The translations under genes were made by a program, and so were the position numbers. Under the pieces are notes generated by a model. That model worked only from the letters and a program-made list of their open reading frames with translations, was not told where the DNA came from and made no database searches. Below, piece by piece: positions 10,501 to 22,011 of a DNA stretch of 64,000 nt (within the stretch, counting starts at the first letter, position 1; each line of letters opens with the position of its first letter). Source of the stretch: Eublepharis macularius (lineage: Eukaryota; Chordata; Lepidosauria; Squamata; Eublepharidae); NCBI RefSeq assembly GCF_028583425.1, contig NC_072790.1:8414552-8478551 (forward strand), in the 5' to 3' direction.

Positions 10501-13139
10501 CACCATGTCTCCTGGAGACTGCTAAAGATGAGTGGAGAGAGCCCTTTTAACAGGATGACGTTCACAGCCCCTTTGAAGACCTGCAAGAGCAGAGAGACGC
10601 CATTCCCTGACACGGGGGTTGCTTCCCAGCCCTGCCCTCCCCAAAGCCTGTCTCTGGGTTAGTGGAGGTGTTGGTTGAGTGAGATTAAAAAGGGGAAAGT
10701 TTGCAGAGTTTGATATTAGCACGTTGGAAATAAGTAGAGAGACTTCTGTGGTTTTGGCTCTATAAAAATACTTTTACTACATAGCAGGACAAAGGGTACA
10801 TTTGGTAAGAAAATAAAGAATATCCAACTAACTACATCTTGATGGTTAGAGAGAAAGACTGAGAGTTACTTAGAGACTGAACACTGAACTGAACAAAGAG
10901 CAACAAAACCTTAGTATATGTTTCTAGTTCATCCAATAGGCAATCCGAGATTCCTTCGTTTAGACTAAAGACTCCCCTTTCTATGGCGGGAACTTTTACT
11001 TGGGGTCCTATGCTAACTAACTATCTGACTAAACAAACAGAATAACATTTTAACTCGTTCATTGACTGAATGTTGGACATTTGCAGAAATCCCCTTCTCA
11101 AGTGCCAGAAGCTGAAGTCATGAAGGTTCATCTTCTTGTGTAGCTGTTCCAACGTCTCCTTCTCAGGTGGTTTGATGAGGGTGTCTTTCATGATTGGACT
11201 TAGGGCACTTGCAGAAATGCCAACAAGAGAGCTCAGTGGTTTTTTAAAAAGCACTTAGTAGGACATCCTAACATGGGTTTTTATATTTTAAACACCCGGG
11301 TTCATAAGATTTTAAATGATCAACTTGCTTTTATAAGATTGCTCCCCATCCTCATTTTATCTAAACTAGGGTGGGTTTTGTTTAAATGCAGACATTATTT
11401 TGTTTCTGCTTTGAGACGTCTCCCGCGTCAGACTTCAAGGGAACTTTCCTGAACTTTAGCTTGCGGAAGCTCAGATCAAGATTCTGTAGATTTGCGATGC
11501 AGCAGGCACTCTCTTCCAAGTACCACAATAGTTCGATAAAAACGCTCGGCTCACCTAGAAAGGCAAAACTTGAAAATATTTGAAAAGAAATTGGGAAATG
11601 GGTCCATTGCTATGAAGCATCTACAGAAGTTGGCTTTCTACCTGCCTTGGTCCTACAAACCTGGTCTCCTGGAGAACAATAGAATTATCAGAATATTGTC
11701 CTTAGTAGAGGCACAATGGAGAATAATTAGAACTCTCTCTGAGGAGAGGGCGGTGAATTAACGGAAGGGCACGTTGCCAAACATTCACAACCAGATCCTG
11801 AGAAACTTGTCTCTGGTGCACACAAAGAGCAGAGAGTCTGGATCTGTACACACCTTGTGGACAGGGATCTACTGGGTGTGTGACTAGAAAGGTCTGCACC
11901 ATGTGAGTTTTCAGAACGCAGTGTGGAATTTGTTTCCTAAGTGACCTCAAAAGATATACGGCTGGTGGCTGGACCCACCCCAGACTCGCAGGTGCAACTT
12001 GTCTTAGCTGAAACAAGCCACACATAGTGTGCCGCTGCTTAAAGTGGTCGAGTTTGGCAGCCAGGTGGAGTCCATCACATCATGAAGCACCACCCAGGGG
12101 AGGGACCTACGCAGGAAGGTGAGGCAGGGTTCCAGGGCGCTTCCTGGTTGATTGAAAAGGTGGAGGGGAGGAGACAGCCCTGGGAGGGAATTGGAAGGGT
12201 GGCCTGTGTAAGGAGGATCTGTCGCATTCCTGCTTAGGTAGAGTTGCTAGGTATCCTGGTGGGAGGAAGGGAGAGAGGGAGGGAGGGGGAACTGGTACTC
12301 AGTGGTGTGATGATCTTTACACACCCATGCATATGCCCAGCCCCATCACGATGACATCATTTTTAGAATCAGCCCCCACGAAGTGCGGGAGCACTTCCAC
12401 GTGAAGCGTGCTGACATCACTTCCTGAAGCGATGTCAGTGCTTCCACTGGGAATGCACCCGCCACTCGCTTGCCTAGGGTTGCCTGCTGGTGGTGGGTAG
12501 TTGCCAGACAGCTTGCAACCTCCTGCCGATTGCTGGTGATCAGCAGGCAACGGGGCAAACCACTGGCAGTTGGCCTGCCACCAGTAGGCACCTTGGGTCC
12601 CTCGATCTTGTCCATATATTTATCTATTTATTAGCTTCATTGATAAGCTGACTTCCTCCCCAATGAGTCTTCAAGACTCAGTCATTTCTTTTCCTTGTTC
12701 TGAAGGTAAATGGTCATTGTTCTGTGAGGTTCTCAGTATCTTTCACTGAAAATGTTTGCAAATATTAACTCCCACAGTTCTTTTGGGTCAAAATGAATCG
12801 GGAGAGCATGTGCTCAGTGCAGCTGACCCTAAAGCATTGCCTATATGAAGGTTTGCCCAGCTTTATGATGCCCTATAACAATTCTTTCATTTGTGAATAA
12901 TGAGATGTACTACAGATATGCAAAAACATGAGTAATTTTGAACGGATTTTGAACAGTTATTTTGAGCAGATGGAATAATCTCTGTAGCCACTCCTCAGAA
13001 CTTGTTCTAGTTAACCTCTCATGGGTAGCCAAAGATTATAGGTTAGGCTTAACAAGATAATAGTGAACACAAAGTAAGCAGAAACTTTCCTAAAGAGAAA
13101 ATCAGCCAGAAGAAGTGATGAAAAAGCCCTGACAATGGA
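10501..13139. other. Gene-free stretch, unassigned repeats likely
   Basis: No exon found. Near 12300-12600 there are CATCAC/GATGTCA and GTTGCC motifs seen in other reptile repeats (similar text near 27440-27720), but I cannot assign a family or ends. Confidence 0.35.
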
Positions 13140-13140
13140 T

Positions 13141-13282
13141 GCTTCCACACACGTTGGATAATCCACTTTCAATACTCTTTAGTGAACATTTGAAACTGAT
13201 TTTCCATGTGTGGAACAAAAAATCCACTTCTAAAGGATTGTGAAAGTGCATTGAAAGTGCATTATTCAACGTGTGTGGAAAT
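13141..13282. mobile_element. Palindromic MITE, family C, TTCCACACACG subtype
   Basis: Left arm CTTCCACACACGTTGGATAA pairs with right arm TTATTCAACGTGTGTGGAA. The centre resembles the 5837 copy. The subtype differs by CACAC for CGCAC. Confidence 0.75.
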
Positions 13283-13748
13283 GACCATGGAGAGGGGTAG
13301 AAGGGCTAACGGAGGAAACGGCTTCGACATCGAGGTGGAATTCAGGGCAGGCTCAGGAATGCCTAGCTAGATATTACTGTTTGGGGTCTCAAGTTAACTT
13401 TTTATCTGTGTTACACCCTCAGTATTTGACCTTTTATTTGTATTAAACTAATTGAAGTCAACAGACATACGTTGAAAATAAAATTTCTGTTTATTTTTAA
13501 GATTATACTCAAAATACTCTTATTTTGTGCTTGTGACACTTTGTCATAGTCTGAATTACAACAGTTTGATAGTAGTAGCCTCATAGCATGGGCAGGGGCT
13601 GGCCTTTACACCTTGAGGTTTGATTCCTCTCGTTGCTGAAATGGGGAACTGCCCTGGGGAAGCAGGCCAGTAAATTGGCAACATTAAGGTGCCTGTCAGT
13701 CTTCCCATATAAGATGTGCCAGGCCCAAGGGGAAACCAGTTATGTTTA

Positions 13749-14565
13749 GGTAACATTAACAATTTGAGATATGCAGATGACACCACGTTACTAGCAGAAA
13801 ATAGTGAAGACTTGAAACGACTACTGATGAAGGTTAAAGGAGAAAGTGCCAAAGCGGGATTACAGCTGAACATCAAGACGACAAAAGTAATGACCACTGA
13901 GGAATTACACAATTTTAAAGCTGACAATGAGACAAACTGAAATTGTTTGAGATTTTCTATTCCTTAGCTCAGTCATCAACCAAAAGGGAGACTGCAATGA
14001 AGAACTCAGAAAGAGATTGAGACTTGGAAGAGCAGCTGTGAGGGAGATAGAGAAGATCCTTAAAGATAAAGATCTCTCTCTGGGAATCATGATCAAGATA
14101 AATCCAAACTATGGTATTCCACATTGCCATGTATGGATGTGAAAGTTGGACGGTAAAGAAAGCTGACAGGAAGAAAATGGATTCATTTGAAATGTGGTGC
14201 TGGAGGAGAGTTTTGCAGATACCATGGACGGCCAAAAAGACAAAAAAGTGGGTTCTAGATCAAATCAAGCCAGAATTCTCCTTAGAAGCTAAAATGACAA
14301 GACTAAAGCTATCGTGCTTTGGCCACATCATGAGAAGATACAATTCTCTGGAAAAGTCAATAATGCTAGGAAAAGTGGAAGGCAGCAGGAAAAGAGGAAG
14401 ACTTAAAACGAGATGGCTGGACTCAGTTAAAGAAGCTACGTCCTCCATTTTGCAGTATCTGAGCAAGTCTGTTAAAGATAGGACATTTTGGAAGTCTTTC
14501 ATTTATAGGGTCGCCATAGGTTGGAGGCAACTTGACAGCACATAACACACACACACACACACAGG
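13749..14565 (+). mobile_element. BovB/RTE LINE, 3' part, decayed
   Basis: The fragment starts within the reverse transcriptase (NNLRYADDTTLLAEN; YADD at 13770-13781). After a frame break around 13940-14110 it continues with the BovB C-terminal region: MYGCESWTVKKADRKK, FEMWCWRRVLQIPWTAKKT, LSCFGHIMRRYNSLEKSIML and RGRLKTRWLDSVKEAT, ending about 14545 and followed by a CA run. The endonuclease and early RT are missing. BovB is typical of squamates and is known for spread between distant vertebrates. Confidence 0.88.
14544..14564. repeat. CA microsatellite at the BovB 3' end
   Basis: Short CA run directly after CAGCACATAA at the end of the LINE homology. Confidence 0.85.
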
Positions 14566-14775
14566 TAACTGTCATTGCTCCCATACCTGGAGATAGCTGG
14601 GTTGCAACGTTTCTATTGGATCCCTTTCTTTTTCTTGCAAAGAGCTATAAAGAGTTATGATGTGATTTGCTCTGTGCTTCTGTGGGAGGAGGCTGGCAGA
14701 TCCCGTGCAGATTAAATAAAGCTTTCTGGCTTCAAAGAGAGGGGCTGTTTCTAGTTTCAGTCCAGCAGGCAGAAG

Positions 14776-14868
14776 GAACCCTGACTCTCAAAAGCTGACG
14801 ACGGCCTGAAAATCTTGTTGGTCTCTAAGTGCCACTGGGCTCAGCTCCTGCTGTTTCATTCATTTCTG
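14776..14868 (+). mobile_element. Fragment of Penelope-like tail repeat
   Basis: GACTCTCAAAAGCT, ATCTTGTTGGTCTCTAA and GTGCCACTGGGCTC align in order with the tail seen at 44640-44742 and 52260-52368, though more diverged. Confidence 0.55.
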
Positions 14869-14869
14869 T

Positions 14870-15785
14870 GCCTGGTCTGCAAAATCATCAAATTGGCTGT
14901 TGTCGGCACTGAAAGCGTATTTCATAATAGTTGCTTCATTAATATAACCCCAGCCCTGGCAACCAACGGGGATGGGGTGGGTCTCATACTGCTAACAGTG
15001 ATCCAGTCCCCAACGTTAGCTGGCTTTTTCTTTTTCTTTGTCTTATGTCTGTGTCTATTTGTCTTTCTTATGTGATTGAGTGAAGTTAACCAGGGGACTT
15101 CAATCCCTTCAATGTAATTTAATGTATCTGTTCTGGTCTGAAGTAATGGCTCCCCCTGACTAATGGAGACTTTAAAACTCAGTAGCCCTTTATGGGCTCC
15201 TGGAATACCAATCAGTTCTGTACCATCTAGAAAACTGCCTGCAGGCTAAAGGGAAAAGATTTTCACGATGGCCGTCCTCCTTCCTCAGTTTTGTCCTCAG
15301 TCCTAAGTTTGCCTTTGTCATTTAGCAGTTTTAACCCAGTTCTCAGTAGTGAGCCAGATCACAAGGGTCTGTCCCCTTAGACTCAACTAGGATTTTAATG
15401 GCTTGGAAAACTGGGGACAGCCTCTCTTTAGCTTCAGATAGCAAAAATGAGACTCTTCTTAAAATGGTTGCTCAAAAGAAACCTCGAATGATCTGTTTTT
15501 GATTTTTCTGTCTCATAAACCTTTTTCTGCCATCAGCATTTCTGGCCTGTCTTCTCTGCAAGCTTGACTGCACTGGACTGGTTCTCTGCTAGTTTCTTGT
15601 TAAAGGCTTCCTAAAGCAAACTGTAAACTCTTCTAATCAAGTCATTCTTTCTTTTCCTTGTCCTCCTAGGCGAAAGCAAGTTTGTAAGTTTCTTGGATCT
15701 GCCAGTTACTGTTGTCAAGACTGAGGATTCCTAATTTGGTTCAGTTGGCAAACTACTTCAAGGCCTTACGCGTGCTTCTATTCTA
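14870..15785. other. Gene-free stretch, nothing recognised
   Basis: No exon, RNA gene or named repeat could be supported. Confidence 0.4.
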
Positions 15786-15928
15786 GCTTCCACACACCTT
15801 GGATAATGCTCTTTCAATGCACTTTAGCAATTCTTTGGAAGTGGATTTTCCTGTTTCACACAAGAAAACACAGTTGCAAATGATCACTAAAGAGCATTGA
15901 AAGTGCATTATCCAACGTGTGTGGAAGT
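15786..15928. mobile_element. Palindromic MITE, family C, TTCCACACAC subtype
   Basis: Left arm GCTTCCACACACCTTGGATA pairs with right arm TATCCAACGTGTGTGGAAG. Internal CTTTCAATGCACTTTAG is shared with the other copies. Confidence 0.78.
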
Positions 15929-15967
15929 GCCCTCACCCAATCTCATAGGGATGCTGTGTCATCTAAC

Positions 15968-16202
15968 CAGGGCTTTTTTTCCCTGGGAAAAGAAGTGGTG
16001 GAACTCAGTGGGTTGCCCTTGGAGAAAATGGTCACATGGCTGCTGGCCCCGTCCCCTGATCTCCAGACAGAGGGGAGTTGAGATTGCCCTCCGCGCTGCT
16101 CCCCTCTGTCTGGAGATCAGGGGCGGGGCCACCAGCCATGTGACCATTTTCAAGAGGTTCTGGAACTCCATTCCAACACGTTCCAGCTGAAAAAAAGCCC
16201 TG
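15968..16202 (-). mobile_element. hAT-like MITE, family B, reverse orientation
   Basis: CAGGGCTTTTTTTCCC at the left and AAAAAAAGCCCTG at the right. The body (GTGGTGGAACTCAGTGGGTT first, GGAACTCCATTCC last) is inverted relative to the copy at 2693. No clear 8-bp duplication remains. Confidence 0.82.
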
Positions 16203-17596
16203 CTCTTGCATAAGTTTTTTCCTCCAGGCCTCCATTTTTTGGCGGCAGCAGCAGCGCACCTTGTTGAGGCGCCTGAGGTCAACATGAGCCTCTCGCTCTC
16301 TATTCCCCTCTAACACGAATGGTTCTTTGTTCTGTAAAGCTCAATTTCTCTAGCATCTCTCTCTGTTGCCAGCCTTACTCAGTATGAATCCTTGCTTCTT
16401 TATGCTTCATTCTCCCTCGAGTCTGATACCCATCTCATGCTTTAAGCCAAATCTTTCTGTGAGCCGCATATATCTGGACGTTCACAAGACCTGCAGTTGA
16501 CAATTCTCAGTCTTTTGTTTCTCCTTGATATAATTTCAAGTGTTAGGAGAGAGACGTTTTATGAACTCTTGGGCTCAGTTTTACATTTTGTGAAATGGCT
16601 ATTAAGGAACTGGACTTGCAGAGTAAGGGTGAGAATGAATGTGAAAAGGGACAGATTTGTTAATTGCCAGAACCTTAAAATGAAGGCCTTAAACAGGTTC
16701 TGGTATTGTTATAAGTGGGAAATTGCTATTCTTGAGCAAATGTTCTGATTAAGCAAATACCCTGTGGGAATTGAAACATTTGTGATGAAGCAAAAAATTG
16801 GCAATGAGAGGCCCTGAGGTCTTATACCTTCTCTCTTTTCTAGCCTAGCTTCTAAGAACTATCACCCTTCCATTCAACCCATCACTCACACTCACTGTTT
16901 TACGCCACTTTCACGACTGATAGACTGCTGTTTCTTAGCCGCTATTCTTTATCCTGATTTATCTGATTTCCCTCTCACAAAACCTGGTCTGATGTTATGC
17001 ACTGATGGCTCCCTCTCTGGAAGTCCCTGTCTCCCAGCATCGCACGTTTTACGACCCGTATAACTTGGCTGGGCAGCTTTTCGACTGAAAGCAGGGGGAC
17101 CTCTAGAGGTGAAAGAACACACTAAGCCACCTGTCTGAATTAAAGGTGGTTTCAATTAATACCATACCTGCTAACTGTACTTGTTTTCTCACTGCACTCT
17201 GGATGCTGTTAACCAAGTATGCTTCTAATATGCACACGACAAATCAAAACTGTCTTATTTTTCCAAATTTGGGAGGGGGGGAGTCAAGTTTGTTTTATTG
17301 CTACTATATTGCAGCTACATCTTCATATTAGCATATGGGTGGGGACTGATTTTTTTAGACCATTTGTACCTGGATTTTACTACTAATAGTTCTGTCTTTG
17401 TGATCTGCCCTCACAGTGGAAAAAACAAAGAAGAAAAGCAGTACGTTTTTGTCTGTGTACTTTTATGCTGCCGGTCCCACAAGGAGGTCACAGTGGCGCC
17501 GATAGCTGTTGCCCCACACTAGTTATCTAGTGATAAGTCTTTGAGGGAGGTCAGGCAGAGAGACAGTGAGTGATGGGCCTGAATTCTCCTAGTGAC
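16203..17596. other. Gene-free stretch, nothing recognised
   Basis: No exon or repeat family supported. Reading frames up to about 100 codons here lack any signature. Confidence 0.4.
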
Positions 17597-17654
17597 ATTC
17601 ATTCATTCATTCATTCATTCATTCATTCATTCATTCATTCATTCATTCATTCAT
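17597..17654. repeat. ATTC microsatellite
   Basis: About 14 tandem ATTC units, then ATTT units to about 17680. This is the complement of the GAAT tail of the adjoining antisense LINE fragment. Confidence 0.95.
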
Positions 17655-17990
17655 TTATTTATTTATTTATTATTTTTTCAATTTATATACCGCCCATCCC
17701 CAGGGGCTCTGGGCGGTGAACAGTTAAAATCTATAAAAACAAAAACTAAAATCAATATACAAATAATAAAACAAATTAACAAGGTGCAGTGGTGGGGAGA
17801 ACCTTCCCCACCCCAAAGGTGGGAGGCCGACATGGCACCGCCCCCTTCAATCACCAAACGCCTGGCAGAACAGCTCTGTCTTACAGGCCCGGCGGAACGA
17901 TAATATGTCCCGCTGGGCCCGGGTTTCCATTGACAGAGCGTTCCACCAGGCTGGGGCCAGGACTGAAAAAGGCCCTGGCCCTGGTTGAAG
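17655..17990 (-). mobile_element. L2/CR1-type LINE 3' end (minus)
   Basis: TATATACCGCCCATCCCC and GCGTTCCACCAGGCTGGGGC through AAGGCCCTGGCCCTGGTT are the complement of the LINE 3' region at 8925-9250. With the ATTC tail on its left the element reads on the minus strand. It is 5'-truncated to about 330 bp. Confidence 0.75.
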
Positions 17991-18146
17991 TGACAAAACA
18001 AGGGTTTGAACTCTGGTCTCCTAATCTCTAGCCCAGCCACTACATCACACTAGCCGTCTCTGGGTCTATATACAGTCTTAATGCACATTGGCTGCTACAG
18101 TGATCTCTTCTTACAGGACTGGATAACTCTGTCATTGTGTACTGCT

Positions 18147-18352
18147 AGGGTTGCCAAGCTCCAGGTGGTAGCTGGAGATCTCCCTCAATGACAACTGATC
18201 TCCAGATGCCAGAGATCAGTTCCCCTGGAGAAAGCAGCTTCTTTGGAGGGTAAGCTCAGAGGCATTATACCCTGCTAAGGTCCCTCTCACCCCCCTCCCC
18301 AGGCCCCACCCTCAAAATGTCCAGGAAATTCACAACCTGGAGCTGGCAACGC
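18147..18352. mobile_element. Palindromic MITE, family A
   Basis: AGGGTTGCCAAGCTCCAGG at the left and CCTGGAGCTGGCAAC at the right form the inverted ends. The internal AGATCAGTTCCCCTGGAG is shared with other copies. Confidence 0.78.
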
Positions 18353-18579
18353 GATGCACTGCAGAGCTAGGAAAGTCAGGTGCAGTCTAGCAGGGACCGC
18401 CCCAATATCCAAAGGATTACTGTTCTCTCACTAGTCGCTGGGATTCTTGGAAACAAAACTGGGCCTTATACTTGGTTCAGAGGACAGAAATGGTAGGATG
18501 ATCCTCACCCTTCCAACTGTCAGCAGAAGATCACAGTTTGGAATTCTCCCAGGTTAAAAATTCCCTACAAACAGAAAAA

Positions 18580-18787
18580 GTGTGGTGTAGCTAGCACATC
18601 AGACTAAAATTGGGGAGAGCCTGCAGCTCTGCCCTGGAAGCTCACGGGGTGACCTTGGGCCAGTCACGCACTCTCAGCTTAACCGACCTCACAGGGTTGT
18701 TGTGAGGATAAAATAGAGGCAAGGAGAATGTCCTAAGCAGCTTTAGGTCCCCGCTGGAGAGGAAGCCAGGGAATAAACGAAGAGGGG
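18580..18787 (+). mobile_element. MIR-like tRNA SINE
   Basis: The core reads GTGACCTTGGGCCAGTCACG, CCTCACAGGGTTGTTGTGAG and GATAAAATAGAGG. This is the same module order as the copies at 2000 and 40163. Confidence 0.7.
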
Positions 18788-19645
18788 AAAAAATAGTATA
18801 GCAAGCAAACAGAGTGAGGGTAGAAACCTTTCTCCCCACCGAGCCAGTTTTCTGTTTTCATGGAGCTGTATAATGCAGTGGAACCTTCAAAGCTGGGATC
18901 CATCACCAGCGGTTTGAAATGGTACCATCTCTTCTACCACCTCCTCCTTCCGCCTGGGTTAATCTGCTAGAGCAAAGCACTTCTGTTCTTAGTCATGCAG
19001 TACAGAGATCCTGCTTTGTAAATTTAAAACCAAACAGCATGGACTAGAGAAATTTTAAAAATTAAACTCTGCAAGACCTCTACTTTACCAAATGTTGAAA
19101 TATAAGCCTCTTGTGCATGGGTGTAGATTGTCAAGGCTAGAGACAAAAGCGGTGCTTTGCCATTTCCTGCCTATGCACAGCAACACTGGACTTTCTCGGT
19201 GGTCTCCTGTCCAATAACTAACCAAGGAAAATCCTGCTTAGCTTCGAAGATGAAGCTAGCTCGGGCCAACCAAGTCAGGTTCTAAACATTTTAGTAGGGG
19301 GGAATTTATTGGGGACACTTTGAACTTGCCTCTCTCTCCCAAAAGGACTCAGGGAGGGTTAGAATGTTAGATGAAACCACTATAAAGCCCAATGAACCTG
19401 CAGCATTTTGCCTCTGACAACTAACAAATAATCCCGGATCACTACTGAACCCACACCCGAGATCTCAACGGCCTACAATTCCCCACTTCACAGGAACTCC
19501 TGTCTCTAAAAGACTGACAGTGCGGCAAGGGGATGGATCCACTTATTATTGTTATTGTTGTTGTTGTTGTTACAATATTTCTAATCCACTCTCCCTGAGA
19601 ATGGGCTCAGAGCAGAATACAACATATATAAAGTACATAAACATG

Positions 19646-20575
19646 TTAATTTAAAACCAGATAGAATGCCTTTTGTATTTCTGAAGTATCTGTTAATACC
19701 TTGTCCGCCTCTTGTATTTTCAATTTCATTCTCTTTTCTCTCTCCTTTCTCAGTTTATATGCCAACCATTTCCCTGGCTTATTTGCATATTCAAATGTTC
19801 TTTGTTTGGCATAATTCAATTTTATTTCAATTTCTCTTGACATTAACATCGATTGTTGTTGTTATAAGATCTTAATATGTTTGAGACAGAAGAAGAGCAA
19901 GTAAAAGAATGTATGATTAAATGGGCACAAAACTGTGGACATGACATATTAATAGAGCAATGGGAAAATATGTGGACAAGGAGGTTGAAATTTACATTAA
20001 GCTCTAGTATCAAAGAAAAAATTTATAAGATGATGTATCGTTGGTATATGACTCCTGAAAAATTGGCTAGAATGTATAAGAGTGCTTCAAATGTATGTTG
20101 GAAATGTGCTAAACAAGAAGGGACATTTTTTCACATGTGGTGGACATGTAAGAAAGCAAAGAGTTTCTGGTTGCAGATACAATTATCGATTCAGAAGATT
20201 TTGAAGATTAAAATCCAGTTGAAACCAGAGAATTTGTTGTTGGGAATAATGGACAGCCAGTTGGAAAGCAGCTTTGGAACTTTGTTTTTATATTTGATTG
20301 CAGCGGCAATCTGTGTGTATTCTATGCACAAAAGTGGAAAACTCAAACATTGCCTACAGTGGAGGAATGGTGGATAAAATGGTGGATAAAAGTGTTGGAG
20401 TTTAGTTTAAGGGTTACTTTTTCTGTTTTCTTTTTTCACTTGTCTATGTATTGCTAGTGTCTTCTTTTTAGAATGTTTTTTATCCTCTATGTTGGTTGTC
20501 TATAGTTTTTATGTTATTGTTTATAGTTTAAATAAAGAAAAATTATAACCAAGAAAAAAACAAACAAAAAGTCAA
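19646..20575 (+). mobile_element. L1 LINE 3' part with inverted 5' segment
   Basis: Positions 19877-20377 (+) encode the C-terminal end of L1 ORF2, with RWYMTPEKLARM and the Cys/His motif CWKCAKQEGTFFHMWWTC (20096-20149), followed by a 3' UTR and an A-rich tail near 20550-20570. Positions 19850-19646 encode, on the minus strand, an earlier part of ORF2 (KQRTFEYANKPGKWLAYKLR, VLTDTSEIQKAFY). The two parts are head to head at about 19860, as made by twin-primed L1 insertion. The copy is truncated and not functional. Confidence 0.85.
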
Positions 20576-20581
20576 TAAATA

Positions 20582-20746
20582 CAGGGCTTTTTTTCAAGGA
20601 GAACGCGGGGGAATGGAGTTCCGGCACCACTTGAAAATACTCGGCAATAGTGCTTGAAAATAATATGATTTCAAAGAATCCCGTGTGTTTCTTCCTCATT
20701 TCCCTCTTGAGAGTTCTGCCACCTCTTTTCCCAGAAAAAAACCCTG
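20582..20746 (+). mobile_element. hAT-like MITE, family B, short copy
   Basis: CAGGGCTTTTTTTCAAGG to AAAAAAACCCTG, 165 bp, with perfect 8-bp duplications AATAAATA (20574-20581, 20747-20754). It sits right at the A-rich tail of the L1 and so inserted after it. Confidence 0.9.
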
Positions 20747-20869
20747 AATAAATATATAATACAATTTCTAAAAGACAACAGCACACATATTGCACAACTG
20801 AAATAGCAATCTGTGGGGGCGGATGGCCAACTATTCACTGTTAACAGAACAGGGGATAACCCGCCCCCC

Positions 20870-20950
20870 ATGGCAAGAGGCCACCTGCCTCAACCACCAT
20901 ATGCCTGGTGGAACCTCTCTGCCTTATCCTCTAAGGAGCCTTCCTTCAGC
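20870..20950 (-). mobile_element. Small L2/CR1-type LINE fragment (minus)
   Basis: CATATGCCTGGTGGAAC is the complement of GTTCCACCAGGCATATGG in the LINE at 9250. The surrounding GGCCACCTGCCTCAACCA also fits. Confidence 0.55.
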
Positions 20951-21512
20951 CTAAGAAAATTTCCTCCAATCCTCCAATTTAAGTAGGGGGAAGTTTTCTT
21001 TGACTGGACTCTGGAGGAACTTTGCTCAGTGGAGTTGTCAGCAAGGCTTTTCCACCATGTAAAGGACCGTCACTGAAAATGCTCTGGTACAAGTGGACAA
21101 CTGTTTCACCAGTTTACAGAATGGAGCTTTAAGAAGTCCCTGCTCAGCTGAGCAGAGCAGTTGCAGTGGGAGATGTCGAGAGAAGCAGCCGTGCAGGTTT
21201 GCAGCAAGGCCTCAGGCCATGAAGGACTTGCTAGGGCATAACCAGCACCTTGAAATGAATCTGGAAACTAATGCGTAGCCTCCAAAGCACTTGGGGACTG
21301 TTTGACAATAAAACGTGAGCATATTTATATAACTTATCTGCAAAATTATGAGAGTGAAAAAAATGGGTTTGGGCCTTACCCATTTTTGGGGGGAAGTCTG
21401 TTCCGGTCAAAGAAATGTGGGACAGATTTCACCAAGTCTCTGCATCCTCTGCAACCCTCCAAACTGCTCCCAGAGATGCAGCAATCCTTGGCCCATGACT
21501 TTAGGGGACAGC

Positions 21513-21732
21513 TGGGTTGCCACCCTCTAGATGGGGCCTGAGGATCTCCCAAAATTATAACCAATCTCCAGACTAAAAGAGATCATTTCCCCTGGAGAAA
21601 ATGGCTACTTCGGAGGGTGGATCCTATCATATCACGTCCCTGTTGAGCTTCCTCCCTTCTACAAATTCCACCCTCTCAGCTTGTACCCCCCACCCAATTT
21701 CCAGGAATTTCCCAGCCTGGACTTGGTAACCC
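21513..21732. mobile_element. Palindromic MITE, family A
   Basis: GGGTTGCCACCCTC at the left and TGGACTTGGTAACC at the right. Internal CCAATCTCCAGA and CCCTGGAGAAAATGGCTACT match the family. Confidence 0.75.
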
Positions 21733-21819
21733 AAAGCACAGCAGGGCTCAGAGGGATGGGGGAGGCAGGAAAATTCGGTTCTACGTGCCCTGCTCTGCTA
21801 GATCTAGGTAGGATCCACT

Positions 21820-22011
21820 AGGGTGCCAACTCCAGGTTGGGAAACTCCTAGAGATTTGGAGTGTGGGGCCTACAGAGGGATCTTAGCGGTCTAATGCCAT
21901 AGAATCTACCCTCCAACGCAGCCATTTCATCCAGGGAGACTGATTAATGGAGTTTGGAGATCTCTTGTAATTCCAGGAGATCTCCAGGCTCCACCTGGAG
22001 TTTGGCAACCT
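21820..22011. mobile_element. Palindromic MITE, family A, opposite orientation
   Basis: AGGGTGCCAACTCCAGGTTG to CTGGAGTTTGGCAACCT. The body is reversed relative to the neighbouring copy at 21513, about 90 bp away. Confidence 0.78.
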
